From Deltaproteobacteria bacterium UBA6106 (GTDB lineage Bacteria; Desulfobacterota; Syntrophorhabdia; Syntrophorhabdales; Syntrophorhabdaceae): a DNA stretch of 64,000 nucleotides. The notes under the pieces are model-generated. The model searched no databases. It was not told the DNA's origin and saw nothing but the letters and a program-made list of their open reading frames with translations. Below, one piece after another: positions 42,395-50,935 of the stretch. Location: contig DIWM01000045.1 in NCBI GenBank assembly GCA_002428485.1, positions 139,157 to 203,156 on the forward strand. Direction: 5' to 3'. The translations under genes and the position numbers were made by a program. Numbering within the stretch: position 1 is the stretch's first letter; each line of letters begins with the position of its first letter.

Positions 42395-43246
42395 TTACTG
42401 CATGTTCCTCGTTCCCTTCCACATATAGGTTCCGGGCGATCTGCCTCCTGCGACCAAAGCTGTTCCTTCCATGGAATCGCCCCTGACAACGCCTTCCATT
42501 TTCATCTGCAATGGACGGCCTTCGACCGTATCCTCCACTTTCATTGCGATCTCTTCTCCATAGAGCCTCGCGTCATGCAGTTTGAACTCTCTTTCTTCAC
42601 CGCTGATCGTCCCGGTAACCATCTGATAACGCTGACGAAGCGAGAGCGTATATTCCTTCGTCTCTTTTTCGCTCCTGAGGATGATCTTCCATTCTCCGGT
42701 TACATTCGCGGGGACAACCCACAGGTATATTGCTGTATCGAAGGCGCTGAGCACCATATCCGGCTTCCAGTCTCCGACGCCGAACCTGTGCGCGACAATC
42801 CTCGTGCCGGGTTTCAGTTCCCGGAAAAACTTAGGCATAAGCTCCTTGTTTATCTCCGGCAGCATATAGAGTGCAATCACCGACGCCGTGCGGATGTCAG
42901 CTACAAAAAGATCTTCTCTGACAAACCTTACCGTCTCACCGACCCCGGCCTTCCTCGCATTCTCTGTGCTCTCGGCAACAAGTTCCGGGTCAAGCTCAAC
43001 ACCGACGCCACGTGCTCCAAAATCCCTTGCCGCCGCGATCACGATACGGCCGTCGCCTGAACCAAGGTCGTAGACTGTGTCATCTTTTGTGACGCCAGCA
43101 AGCTTCAGCATTTCCCTCACCACCTTGTGGGGCGTGGTCGCAAATACAACGTCGGGCTCTACCTTCTTGCCCGGCTTCAGGTCGCAGGACGTGGTACCGG
43201 GCAGCACAAGAAACATAAAAATGACACAGGCGATCATCTTCGTCAT
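42395..43246 (-). CDS. Methyltransferase-fold protein with an export signal
   Basis: About 283 residues. The N-terminus (MTKMIACVIFMFLVLPGTTSC) is a signal peptide with a possible lipobox Cys at 21. The next domain is a class I SAM methyltransferase fold with motif I VYDLGSGDGRIVIAAA and GVGVELDPELV. The C-terminal 110 residues are beta-rich. SAM is not expected outside the cytoplasm, so the domain may bind another ligand, or the N-terminus may act as an uncleaved anchor. It follows the permease gene by four bases and should be cotranscribed. Confidence 0.78.
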   Translation of the reverse strand: MTKMIACVIFMFLVLPGTTSCDLKPGKKVEPDVVFATTPHKVVREMLKLAGVTKDDTVYDLGSGDGRIVIAAARDFGARGVGVELDPELVAESTENARKAGVGETVRFVREDLFVADIRTASVIALYMLPEINKELMPKFFRELKPGTRIVAHRFGVGDWKPDMVLSAFDTAIYLWVVPANVTGEWKIILRSEKETKEYTLSLRQRYQMVTGTISGEEREFKLHDARLYGEEIAMKVEDTVEGRPLQMKMEGVVRGDSMEGTALVAGGRSPGTYMWKGTRNMQ

Positions 43247-43250
43247 CACG

Positions 43251-44558
43251 TCACCTCTCCTGAACGCTGTGATATTTTGAGATCATAAGAAACGGGAGGC
43301 CCCCACACAGAACAACGATGCCTGCCAGCGCCCCTATCCCCGCATACTGAATGCTCGATATGAGCATGAACAAGCAGACGCAGCAGAACAGTACGGGCGT
43401 CGTGGGATAAAGCGGCACATGGAACGGGCGGGTCGTTTTTGTGTCCTTTAATCGCAGGACAATGAGCGATTGCGTTGTGAGAAGAAAGAAAAACCAGAAT
43501 ACCGGCGCGGTAAACTCGACCATTGTTACAAAGCCTTTCATCGTCACCGTACCCAGAAGTACAAGAAGCAGCGAGATGATACCCTGTGCTGTCAGGGCAC
43601 GCGCCGGGGTAGCGGCATCCTTGTCCCAGCGTCCGAGAAAACGGAACAAGGAAAAATTCCTCCCAAGGGCGTAGTTCGTGCGCGAGCCCGTGATGATCAC
43701 GCCGTTCATTGAACTAAGCGCAGATACGGCCACAAGAAGGCTGACGAGCGCTGCCCCTCCCGGCCCTGTTATTCTGAGCATTACATCGTATGCCACCGCT
43801 TCCGAACTCCCCATTCCCTGTACCCCGAGGATCTTCCAGTAGGTTATGTTGATAAGCATATAGAGAAGGGTTATGATCGAGATGCTCCATATCAGAGAGC
43901 GGGCCATGTTCTTCCTGATGTCCCGCAATTCTGCCGATATGTATGCAGCCTCGTTCCATCCGCCATAGGTGAGGAGAACAAAGACCATTGTGAGGCCGAG
44001 AACCGGCCGGACCGGCGGGGATGGAGACGCGCCGGACGGCATGGGAGCAGCAAAAAAGAGGCCGCCGACGACTATAAACAGTATCCCGGCCACGATCGCG
44101 AGCGTCAGCAGTTTCTGAGTTATCCTTCCCTCCTTTATGCCGATAGCATTAACGGCGGTCAAGACAATGATGCTGACCGCGGCATATATGGATGAGGAAT
44201 ATGTCCCCAGGGGCGCTACCCGTGACAGGTAGTCTCCCAGTATAAAGGCGAGCATCGCAATTGAACCGGTTTGCATGACCGTCATTCGCGCCCAGGCGAA
44301 GAGGAACGCCGGTTTCTTTCCAAGGGCGAGCAAGAGGTAATGGTAGTCCCCGCCGGGATGAGGGTAGGCAGCTGCCAGCTCGGCATAACAGAGCGCGCCG
44401 ATGAGCGAGATCGCGCCGCCCGCAAGCCATACGGCGAAAAAGAGGATTGCATTGCCGGTATGGAGGGCTACGAGCGACGGCGCCTTGAATATCCCCACGC
44501 CGATGACAATGCCGATTATAAGAGATGCGGCATCAACGGCCGTTAACGTCTTTTTCAT
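43251..44558 (-). CDS. APC-family amino acid permease
   Basis: A 435-residue transporter with about 12 membrane helices. The substrate-site GIVIGVGIFKAP loop in helix 1 and TYGGWNEAAYISAEL in helix 6 fit the LAT/amino-acid subgroup of the APC superfamily. It should import or exchange amino acids. It shares a transcript with the exported methyltransferase-like gene. The ribosome site is weak. Confidence 0.87.
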   Translation of the reverse strand: MKKTLTAVDAASLIIGIVIGVGIFKAPSLVALHTGNAILFFAVWLAGGAISLIGALCYAELAAAYPHPGGDYHYLLLALGKKPAFLFAWARMTVMQTGSIAMLAFILGDYLSRVAPLGTYSSSIYAAVSIIVLTAVNAIGIKEGRITQKLLTLAIVAGILFIVVGGLFFAAPMPSGASPSPPVRPVLGLTMVFVLLTYGGWNEAAYISAELRDIRKNMARSLIWSISIITLLYMLINITYWKILGVQGMGSSEAVAYDVMLRITGPGGAALVSLLVAVSALSSMNGVIITGSRTNYALGRNFSLFRFLGRWDKDAATPARALTAQGIISLLLVLLGTVTMKGFVTMVEFTAPVFWFFFLLTTQSLIVLRLKDTKTTRPFHVPLYPTTPVLFCCVCLFMLISSIQYAGIGALAGIVVLCGGLPFLMISKYHSVQER

Positions 44559-44625
44559 AATGAATAAGTAACATTAGAAATACACCAAATACAATTGTTA
44601 TTTATTATGTAAACACATTATCTTG

Positions 44626-44654
44626 TTGACAGAATGGCAGCGTCCACTTAAGAT
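44626..44654 (+). promoter_or_regulatory. Sigma-70-type promoter of the ABC importer operon
   Basis: TTGACA, 17 bases, TAAGAT, giving a leader of about 100 bases before the binding-protein ATG. Confidence 0.6.
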
Positions 44655-44758
44655 AATTGCAGAGATAATTTGCTCGAAAAAATGGTTCGCTTATCCCTGA
44701 AAATAACATTCACCAACGTTGATATGGATAAAATTATTATACTAAGGAGGGAAATGGC

Positions 44759-45883
44759 ATGAAACGTTTTGCACTTTTCGCGGCGATTTCAGTTGCGGTC
44801 TTTTTCTGTCTGGCAGGCATAAGCTCTGCCCAGGCGATCGAGAATGAGTTTTATCTCATTACCCCTGTTTCAAAAGACGTCCATGACCCGGTGCTGAAGG
44901 CATTTGCTGCCTATGCAAAAAAGAGATGGAACGTTGACCTGAAGACCAGCGCCATGCCCCAGGGAACGCCGGTAGCCTATGGGCAGATACTCGAATGGAA
45001 AGGAAAACCGCGCGCAGATGTGTTCTGGGGCGGAGAAGGCACCCTTTTCGATAACCTGGCCAGGGAAGGTCTCCTCGAAAAGGTTCAGGTGCCTGATAAA
45101 ATGTGGAACGAGATCCCTGCCGAGATCGGCAAGCCGGTGGGGCTGCCCTTGAAAGATCCGAAGAAATTCTGGGTTGGAACAATGCTCGAGCCCTACGGGA
45201 TCATCTACCAGCCGAAACTTCTCAAGCGCCTTGGCGTGGAGATCAAGGACTGGGACGACCTCCTGAACCCTAAGCTGAAAGGCCAGATCGCCCAGTGCAC
45301 ACCGGACCGCTCAAGCAGCAGCCACGCGTCCTATGAAGTAATTCTCCAGACCTACGGATGGGAAAAGGGCTGGGAATGGCTGAAAAAGCTTGCAGCGAAT
45401 ACGGGGATCTTTACGGCGCGCTCCCGCGACGTACCGAACGTGGTTTCCAAGGGCGAGTTTGCCGTGGGCTTCGCCGTACCGAGCTATATGGCCTTTGCCG
45501 AGGTGCTCAACGGCTACGATGTGAAATATGTCTTCCCGAAGAACGCCTATGTGACGCCTGAGCCGATGGCCGTGCTGAAAGGAGCGCCCCATCCGAAGGC
45601 TGCCCATGCCTTCATCGAATTCCTGCTCAGCGAGGAAGGTCAGAAGCTCGTCTCTGCAATGGGCGTCTACCCGATCACGCCAAAATACAAGGTCCAGGGC
45701 GCGCCCGGCTCCAACCAGGAAAAGGCTGTGGCCTTCACGGGCGGCATGCGCTCTTTCTTCGATATCCCCGTAGGTAATGTCTACAATGCCGATACTGCGG
45801 GCCAGAAGAAACGGATCGAGGAAGTGAACTCGTATTTCCGGAAGGAGATCGCCGAGAAGCACAAGGAGATCATTAAGAAGTAA
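44759..45883 (+). CDS. Iron/sugar-phosphate-type ABC substrate-binding protein (FbpA/AfuA family)
   Basis: A 374-residue periplasmic binding protein with a Sec signal (to ISSAQA). The fold marks are ADVFWGGEGTLFDNLAREGLL, EPYGIIYQPKLLKRLG and the PEPMAVLKGAPHPKAAHAFIEFL helix, typical of family 1 proteins such as FbpA and AfuA. AfuA binds hexose phosphates, not iron. A phosphatase ends this operon, so a phosphorylated organic ligand is the preferred inference; ferric iron or a phosphonate cannot be excluded. Confidence 0.82.
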   Translation: MKRFALFAAISVAVFFCLAGISSAQAIENEFYLITPVSKDVHDPVLKAFAAYAKKRWNVDLKTSAMPQGTPVAYGQILEWKGKPRADVFWGGEGTLFDNLAREGLLEKVQVPDKMWNEIPAEIGKPVGLPLKDPKKFWVGTMLEPYGIIYQPKLLKRLGVEIKDWDDLLNPKLKGQIAQCTPDRSSSSHASYEVILQTYGWEKGWEWLKKLAANTGIFTARSRDVPNVVSKGEFAVGFAVPSYMAFAEVLNGYDVKYVFPKNAYVTPEPMAVLKGAPHPKAAHAFIEFLLSEEGQKLVSAMGVYPITPKYKVQGAPGSNQEKAVAFTGGMRSFFDIPVGNVYNADTAGQKKRIEEVNSYFRKEIAEKHKEIIKK

Positions 45884-45886
45884 ACT

Positions 45887-45958
45887 GCTATCGGCTGCAA
45901 GCCGGTAGCTCGCATTCAGATAATGATCGAACGTAAGCCTTCGCCTGAAGGCGAGGGC
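45887..45958 (+). other. Two hairpins between binding-protein and ATPase genes
   Basis: GCTATCGGCT/AGCCGGTAGC (45887-45909) and GCCTTCGCCT/AGGCGAGGGC (45937-45958). Hairpins at this place commonly stabilise the upstream mRNA and lower expression of the transporter genes. Confidence 0.6.
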
Positions 45959-45993
45959 ATTTCCCCCATTCTCCTAAGGGAGATAACAACGTT

Positions 45994-47073
45994 ATGAATA
46001 TCCACCTGAAGGATACCATAAAACGATTCGGCTCCCTGGAGGCCGTGAGTCATGTCTCCCTGGACATCCGGGACGGAGAGCTTTTTACCCTCCTTGGTCC
46101 ATCCGGTTGCGGAAAGACGACCATCCTCCGCCTTATCGGAGGCTTCCACAAGCCCGACCACGGGGAGATCTATTTCGGCGACAAAGAGGTGTCCTCCATC
46201 CCCCCTTACCAGCGGAACATCGGCATGGTCTTCCAGAACTATGCCCTCTGGCCTCACATGACCATCTTTGATAATGTTTCCTACGGCCTGAAGATAAAGA
46301 AGGCGCCAAAGAACACGATACCGGAAAGGGTAAACAAGGTGTTCTCGATGGTCAACCTGACGGGGTTGGAAAAGCGCTATCCGGGCCAGCTCTCCGGCGG
46401 ACAGCAGCAGCGTGTGGCCCTGGCCCGTGCCCTGGTTCTCAATCCCGATGTGCTCCTTCTTGACGAGCCCCTTTCGAACCTTGATGCAAAGATACGCCAG
46501 CAGGTACGCGCCGAGATCCGGAAACTCCAGAAAGAACTGGCCATCACATCCATCTACGTAACTCACGATCAGGAGGAAGCCCTTACCATCTCTGACCGTA
46601 TTGCCGTCATCGACCACGGAAAGCTCCAGCAGATCGGAACGCCCAGGGACCTTTACGAAAGACCGGAAAATCCCTTTGTGGCCGACTTTATCGGGATTAA
46701 CAACCTGATACCGGGAGAGGTAAAAGAGATCGAAAAAACAACCGGACAGGTGGTGGTACAGACACCCTACGGCCTCATCAGGTGTCTCCATGAAAACCGG
46801 TTCAGGACGGGTGATCCCTGCAAGGTCTCTGTCCGGCCCGAAACCGCCACCATATACGGCCCCGGCGAGATACCTGCCAACATGAACACGATCTCCGGGA
46901 AGGTCAGCTTTGCCTCCTACATAGGCAATACGATCCGCTACGACATTGAGCTCGATGCGGGGACCATCTTCAAGGTCGACGTACAAAACCCCTGGCACCA
47001 GCAGCCTTTTCCCATGAACGAAAAGGTGCGTGTCTGTTTCCCCATTCAGATTACCCTTGGGATACCGGTCTGA
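45994..47073 (+). CDS. ABC importer ATPase (FbpC/PotA type)
   Basis: A 359-residue ATPase: Walker A GPSGCGKTT, signature LSGGQQQRVALARA, Walker B LLLDEPLSNLDA, H-loop VTHDQEEA. A C-terminal TOBE regulatory domain starts at about residue 240. It powers uptake with the two-domain permease next to it. GGGAG lies upstream of the ATG. Confidence 0.92.
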   Translation: MNIHLKDTIKRFGSLEAVSHVSLDIRDGELFTLLGPSGCGKTTILRLIGGFHKPDHGEIYFGDKEVSSIPPYQRNIGMVFQNYALWPHMTIFDNVSYGLKIKKAPKNTIPERVNKVFSMVNLTGLEKRYPGQLSGGQQQRVALARALVLNPDVLLLDEPLSNLDAKIRQQVRAEIRKLQKELAITSIYVTHDQEEALTISDRIAVIDHGKLQQIGTPRDLYERPENPFVADFIGINNLIPGEVKEIEKTTGQVVVQTPYGLIRCLHENRFRTGDPCKVSVRPETATIYGPGEIPANMNTISGKVSFASYIGNTIRYDIELDAGTIFKVDVQNPWHQQPFPMNEKVRVCFPIQITLGIPV

Positions 47074-47079
47074 GATAGT

Positions 47080-48804
47080 ATGACCCTGAACGTGAAAACG
47101 GACAAAGCAGGCGCCGCCAACAAACCTCGCATCTGGCCGGATGTGCACGCAGGGGGCCTCGTCGGATACGCCCTTCTCTGGGCCTTTTTTATCGTCTTTC
47201 TCATCTATCCTCTTATCCGTCTGTTCTACGACAGCTTCACCACCGATGAAGGGATCTTCACCCTGGCAAACTTCCACAGTTTTTTTACCGATGCCTTTTA
47301 CCTGCGATCGCTCATGAATTCCATGCTCCTCGGCGTCGGCACCGTGATCACCACCTCCATAATCGGGATTGCCGTTGCCTTTCTCTTGCTCCGGTATGAT
47401 TTTCCCGGCAGGAGGCTCTTTTCCTATCTCACGATCATCCCCATGATCATGCCGCCGCTCGTCGGCGTCATGGGCTTCGTCTTCATCCTGGGGCGCGCAG
47501 GGACGGTCAACGTGATCCTCCAGGACTACTGCGGCTTTCAACAACCCGTCAACTTCATGTACGGGATCCATGGCGTGCTCCTTGTAGAGACGCTGCACCT
47601 TTTTCCCCTCATGACGCTCTCCATCGTGGATGCCATGGGCAAGATATCTCCCTCGCTCGACGAGGCGGCAGAGAGCGTCGGCTCACGCGGCTTTCGCAAA
47701 TTCTTCGATATCACCTTTCCGCTGACGACCCCGGGCTACGTCACCGGGGCGCTGCTTGTCTTCATCTGGACCTTTGCCGATTTTGCCACACCGCTCGTGG
47801 TCGGCATCGACGATCTCCTCGCCTCGCAGGCCTACCTGAACATCGTCCAGTTCGTCGACCGGAGGCTCTTCAAGATGGGGATCGTCATTTCGGCGATCAT
47901 GGTGATCCTGGCCATACTCTTTCTCATCATAGCGAAGAAATATGTGTCGATCAAGGATTACAGCTCGCTTTCCTACACGCAGATCGAGCGGAAGAGGCTC
48001 TCTCCTCCGCTGCAGGCCGGCGCCGTCGCCTTCCTTACGTTCATTCTCGTTTTTGCCTTTATCCCCTACTTCGGGATCGCCCTTGATTCCTTCGGAAAGG
48101 GCTGGGCATTAACACCGATCCCCGTCAAGTATACGCTTCAATATTTCGAGCGCGTTTCAGTTGAGACCCCCAAGTTCATTCTCAACAGCCTTCTCTATTC
48201 GGCCATCTCCGTGATGATCTGCATAGCAGTAGGGGTCCCCGTGGCGTGGGCCATGCTAAGGACAAGGCTTCCCGGCAGGGAGGTTCTTGATTCGCTGACG
48301 ACACTGATCCTTGCCCTGCCCGGCACCGGGATCGGCATTGCCTACATGCGCGCCTTCCGCGAGCCCTTCCCTTTCATGAGCATCGCGCTCATCGGGCTGT
48401 GGGTCGTCATCCCTATCGTGCTTGCGGTGAGGCGTCTGCCCTATACTGTGCGGGGGACGTTTGCCTCGCTGCTGATCGTCCACCGTTCCTTCGAGGAGGC
48501 CGCAGAAAGCGTGGGGGCGACAAAGATGAAGACCTTCAGGGACGTGACGCTTCCTCTCATCTGGAAGGGCGTGCTGACAGGCTCGCTCTATTCCTTCATC
48601 CTTGCCCTCCAGGAGGCCTCCGCCACGCTCCTTCTTGTGGTACCCGGCCACGAGATGATGACCGTCGGCATCTTTAATTTCTATATCGGAGGGTCTGTGA
48701 ACGAGGCAGCGGCCCTGGGGTTCATCCTGATCATTCTCGGCGCCGCATGTCTTTTTCTGATCAACAGGCTCGCAGGATCAAAAATGGGAGGAGTGTTCGG
48801 CTAA
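47080..48804 (+). CDS. ABC importer permease, two fused 6-helix halves (FbpB type)
   Basis: A 574-residue permease with about 12 helices. Each half has an EAA loop: DEAAESVGSRGFRKFFDITFPL in the first (residues about 195-216, split) and EEAAESVGATKMKTFRDVTLPL in the second. So one chain makes the whole pore. It starts seven bases after the ATPase stop. Confidence 0.92.
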   Translation: MTLNVKTDKAGAANKPRIWPDVHAGGLVGYALLWAFFIVFLIYPLIRLFYDSFTTDEGIFTLANFHSFFTDAFYLRSLMNSMLLGVGTVITTSIIGIAVAFLLLRYDFPGRRLFSYLTIIPMIMPPLVGVMGFVFILGRAGTVNVILQDYCGFQQPVNFMYGIHGVLLVETLHLFPLMTLSIVDAMGKISPSLDEAAESVGSRGFRKFFDITFPLTTPGYVTGALLVFIWTFADFATPLVVGIDDLLASQAYLNIVQFVDRRLFKMGIVISAIMVILAILFLIIAKKYVSIKDYSSLSYTQIERKRLSPPLQAGAVAFLTFILVFAFIPYFGIALDSFGKGWALTPIPVKYTLQYFERVSVETPKFILNSLLYSAISVMICIAVGVPVAWAMLRTRLPGREVLDSLTTLILALPGTGIGIAYMRAFREPFPFMSIALIGLWVVIPIVLAVRRLPYTVRGTFASLLIVHRSFEEAAESVGATKMKTFRDVTLPLIWKGVLTGSLYSFILALQEASATLLLVVPGHEMMTVGIFNFYIGGSVNEAAALGFILIILGAACLFLINRLAGSKMGGVFG

Positions 48805-49593
48805 GTGTTCAAGGGATTCATACTGGATCTGGACGGAACCGTTTATCTCGGCGAGCGCCTCATCCCCGGCGCTGACCGGGTGATCCGTCTTTTACGGGGA
48901 AAAGGCGGGAAGGTCGTCTTCCTCTCTAATAAACCACTCTACACAAGGGACAATTACGCGGAAAAACTTACGCGCCTCGGAATCCCTGCATCTCCTGAAG
49001 ATGTGATCAGCTCGACCTCTGTCCTCATACGATATTTACAGGAAAGGGCTCCGGGGACAAAGGTCTTTGTCATTGGAGAACCTCCCTTTGTCGCTGAAAT
49101 GGCACAGGCCGGTTTCCTGATCACCGAAGATCCCGGAGAGATCGAATACGTGATCGCCGCATTCGACAGGACGTTCGATTACCGGAAACTCAATATCGCG
49201 TTCCAGGCGATCATGAGAGGGGCACATTTCATCGCCACCAACCCTGACCGTACATGTCCCTTCGATGAAGGCGAGCTGCCTGACTGCGCCGCGGTGATCG
49301 CAGCGCTGGAGGCGGTAACGCTGAAAAAGGTGGAAGCCATCGCCGGCAAGCCATCCCCGATTACCATACGGGTAGTCCTGGATCATATGGGGCTTCGACC
49401 TGAAGATTGCCTGATCGCAGGAGATCGGCTGGAGACGGATATCCGCATGGGGCTGGAGTCAGGCATAAGGACGGCCCTTGTCATGACCGGCGTTACTACC
49501 GCTGCGATGCTTGAGGCATCCCCCATCAAACCCGATTACGTATTGCAAAGCATCGCGGATATGGAAGGGCTCATAACAGACCGTATATCGTAG
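48805..49593 (+). CDS. HAD-IIA family phosphatase (NagD/AraL type)
   Basis: A 262-residue HAD phosphatase. Motif I is LDLDGTVYLG, motif II SNKP, and motifs III/IV KPSPIT and GDRLETDIRMG, the typical class IIA cap order. It hydrolyses small phosphate esters in the cytoplasm. Its GTG start directly follows the permease stop, so it belongs to the importer operon and probably dephosphorylates the imported compound. The final residues and TAG stop lie in a family C repeat. Confidence 0.87.
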   Translation: MFKGFILDLDGTVYLGERLIPGADRVIRLLRGKGGKVVFLSNKPLYTRDNYAEKLTRLGIPASPEDVISSTSVLIRYLQERAPGTKVFVIGEPPFVAEMAQAGFLITEDPGEIEYVIAAFDRTFDYRKLNIAFQAIMRGAHFIATNPDRTCPFDEGELPDCAAVIAALEAVTLKKVEAIAGKPSPITIRVVLDHMGLRPEDCLIAGDRLETDIRMGLESGIRTALVMTGVTTAAMLEASPIKPDYVLQSIADMEGLITDRIS

Positions 49594-49711
49594 TTCGTAT
49601 ATCGTATATCGAGATTGAAAACCCGTGAGTCCTGAGGCGTAAGCCGTAAGGGGTTTAATCGCCTGACGCTTTAAGGATTTATAGAAGCTGATCGCTTATA
49701 GCTGATGACTG
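49581..49711. repeat. Families C, A and B in tandem
   Basis: CCGTATATCG with GTAGTTC and GTATATC units (49581-49612) overlaps the HAD stop. An A palindrome (49623-49680) and B units CTGATCG/CTTATAG/CTGATGA follow. Confidence 0.75.
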
Positions 49712-49776
49712 TTTGCTAAAAGCCTTGACAGGCTGTTTAAATTGCAGGAAAATTAGAATAAAAAAGGGCGGGGATA

Positions 49777-50505
49777 ATGAGAAAGACCATTCCATTACTG
49801 AACATTGTTTTCACTACAATATTCCTTTCCATGATAGCCCTTATGATAGTTCCCTTCGACCGGAAGGGAGAGGGAACAAATTGGCTGGGCAGGATCTGGG
49901 CAAAGATCCATCTCAAGGCATGCGGTATCCGGGTCGCAATGGAGGGGGTTGAGAATATAACTGAACCTCCCTATATATTCATGTGCAACCACCAAAGCGT
50001 GCTTGATATATTCGCGCTTCTCTCGTCGCTCCCTTTATCGTTCAAATGGATCGCGAAAAAAGAGCTCTTTGTTGTGCCCTTTTTGGGGTGGGCACTCAAG
50101 GCCGGGAAAAATATCAGCATCGACAGGCAAAACCCGCGAAAGGCCCTGAAGGCAATGCAAGAGGCAGCCAGAAGGATCAACGAGGGCATGAATATCGTGA
50201 TCTTCCCGGAAGGGACGTGGAGCACGGATGGCACTCTCCTGCCATTTAAAAAAGGAGGATTCTCTCTTGCGCTCAAGACAAAAGCGCCGATCATCCCTGT
50301 AGGCATCTGGGGAACAGGCCAGCTGCAGCCGGAAGGCTGTTCTGTTCCGAAAGGAAAGGGGTTGATACAGATAAAGATCGGGCAACCGGTATGCTGGACA
50401 GAGGAAGAAAAACCCGCCAAGGATAAGTTGATGCTTGAAGTAAGGTCCCACATTGAAAGGCTCATAGATGCCAATGGGCAAACCCGGGGAATGGCCCATA
50501 GCTGA
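49777..50505 (+). CDS. plsC: 1-acyl-sn-glycerol-3-phosphate acyltransferase (PlsC)
   Basis: A 242-residue membrane acyltransferase. The HX4D motif is NHQSVLDIF, the glycerol-phosphate site is FPEGTWS and the third motif is IIPVGIWG. A single helix is at residues 5-25. It makes phosphatidic acid from lysophosphatidic acid at the inner membrane. It is alone in its transcription unit, and its TGA stop is inside a family B repeat. Confidence 0.88.
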   Translation: MRKTIPLLNIVFTTIFLSMIALMIVPFDRKGEGTNWLGRIWAKIHLKACGIRVAMEGVENITEPPYIFMCNHQSVLDIFALLSSLPLSFKWIAKKELFVVPFLGWALKAGKNISIDRQNPRKALKAMQEAARRINEGMNIVIFPEGTWSTDGTLLPFKKGGFSLALKTKAPIIPVGIWGTGQLQPEGCSVPKGKGLIQIKIGQPVCWTEEEKPAKDKLMLEVRSHIERLIDANGQTRGMAHS

Positions 50506-50516
50506 TAGCCTATGAT

Positions 50517-50695
50517 GGTAAATCCTGAATCCGAATATCGAAGCTCTAAACAAAATGAACTACCCCGCTGCAAACAGCGGGGTATCAGAGGATAGAAACG
50601 GCATGATTATGCCCCCTCACCCTACCCTCTCCCGCGAGGCGAGAGGGAACAGTGTTACCCCGCAGCAAGCTGAGGGGAATCATCCGGATTCAAAG
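50517..50695. repeat. Family D fragment plus GC-rich element F, copy 1
   Basis: A D left arm (50517-50556) with no right arm abuts element F. F begins with the hairpin TACCCCGCTG-caaa-CAGCGGGGTA (50561-50584), then TATCAGAGGATAGAAACGG, then the CTCTCCCGCGAGGCGAGAG palindrome, and ends AATCATCCGGATT. The gap 50506-50935 has no gene. Confidence 0.8.
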
Positions 50696-50733
50696 GTTCT
50701 GATATCAAAACGGGTTAAAAGGCTTTTGTGGGG

Positions 50734-50774
50734 TTACCAATAATGAAAAAATATTACCTTGTAGATATTGGTAA
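50734..50774. promoter_or_regulatory. Candidate operator upstream of glnN
   Basis: TTACCAATA and TATTGGTAA, perfect 9-bp arms 23 bases apart, about 160 bases before the glutamine synthetase start. The regulator is unknown. Confidence 0.4.
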
Positions 50775-50935
50775 AAAGTATTAAGATACAACATTCCAGC
50801 ACATTGAAGTGCTCCTTCCTCAAGGTCTTTGAGGTCTTTCAGTACACAGAACAGAGTGGTTCAAAAAAATTCAACGCATTGTGACCTAATGAAACTGAGG
50901 AATTAATTTTATAGTCAGTGCAAGGAGGAGAAGCC

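Noticed and set aside
45916..47598. 560-residue open frame on the minus strand
   Set aside because: It is antisense to the ABC ATPase and permease genes, which have full motifs and ribosome sites; the product is low-complexity, His/Asp/Gly rich and has no recognisable domain.
50555..50743. Small open frame (also 59684-60022) with a common SGVSEDRN-like peptide
   Set aside because: Both are translations of element F repeats, not genes.
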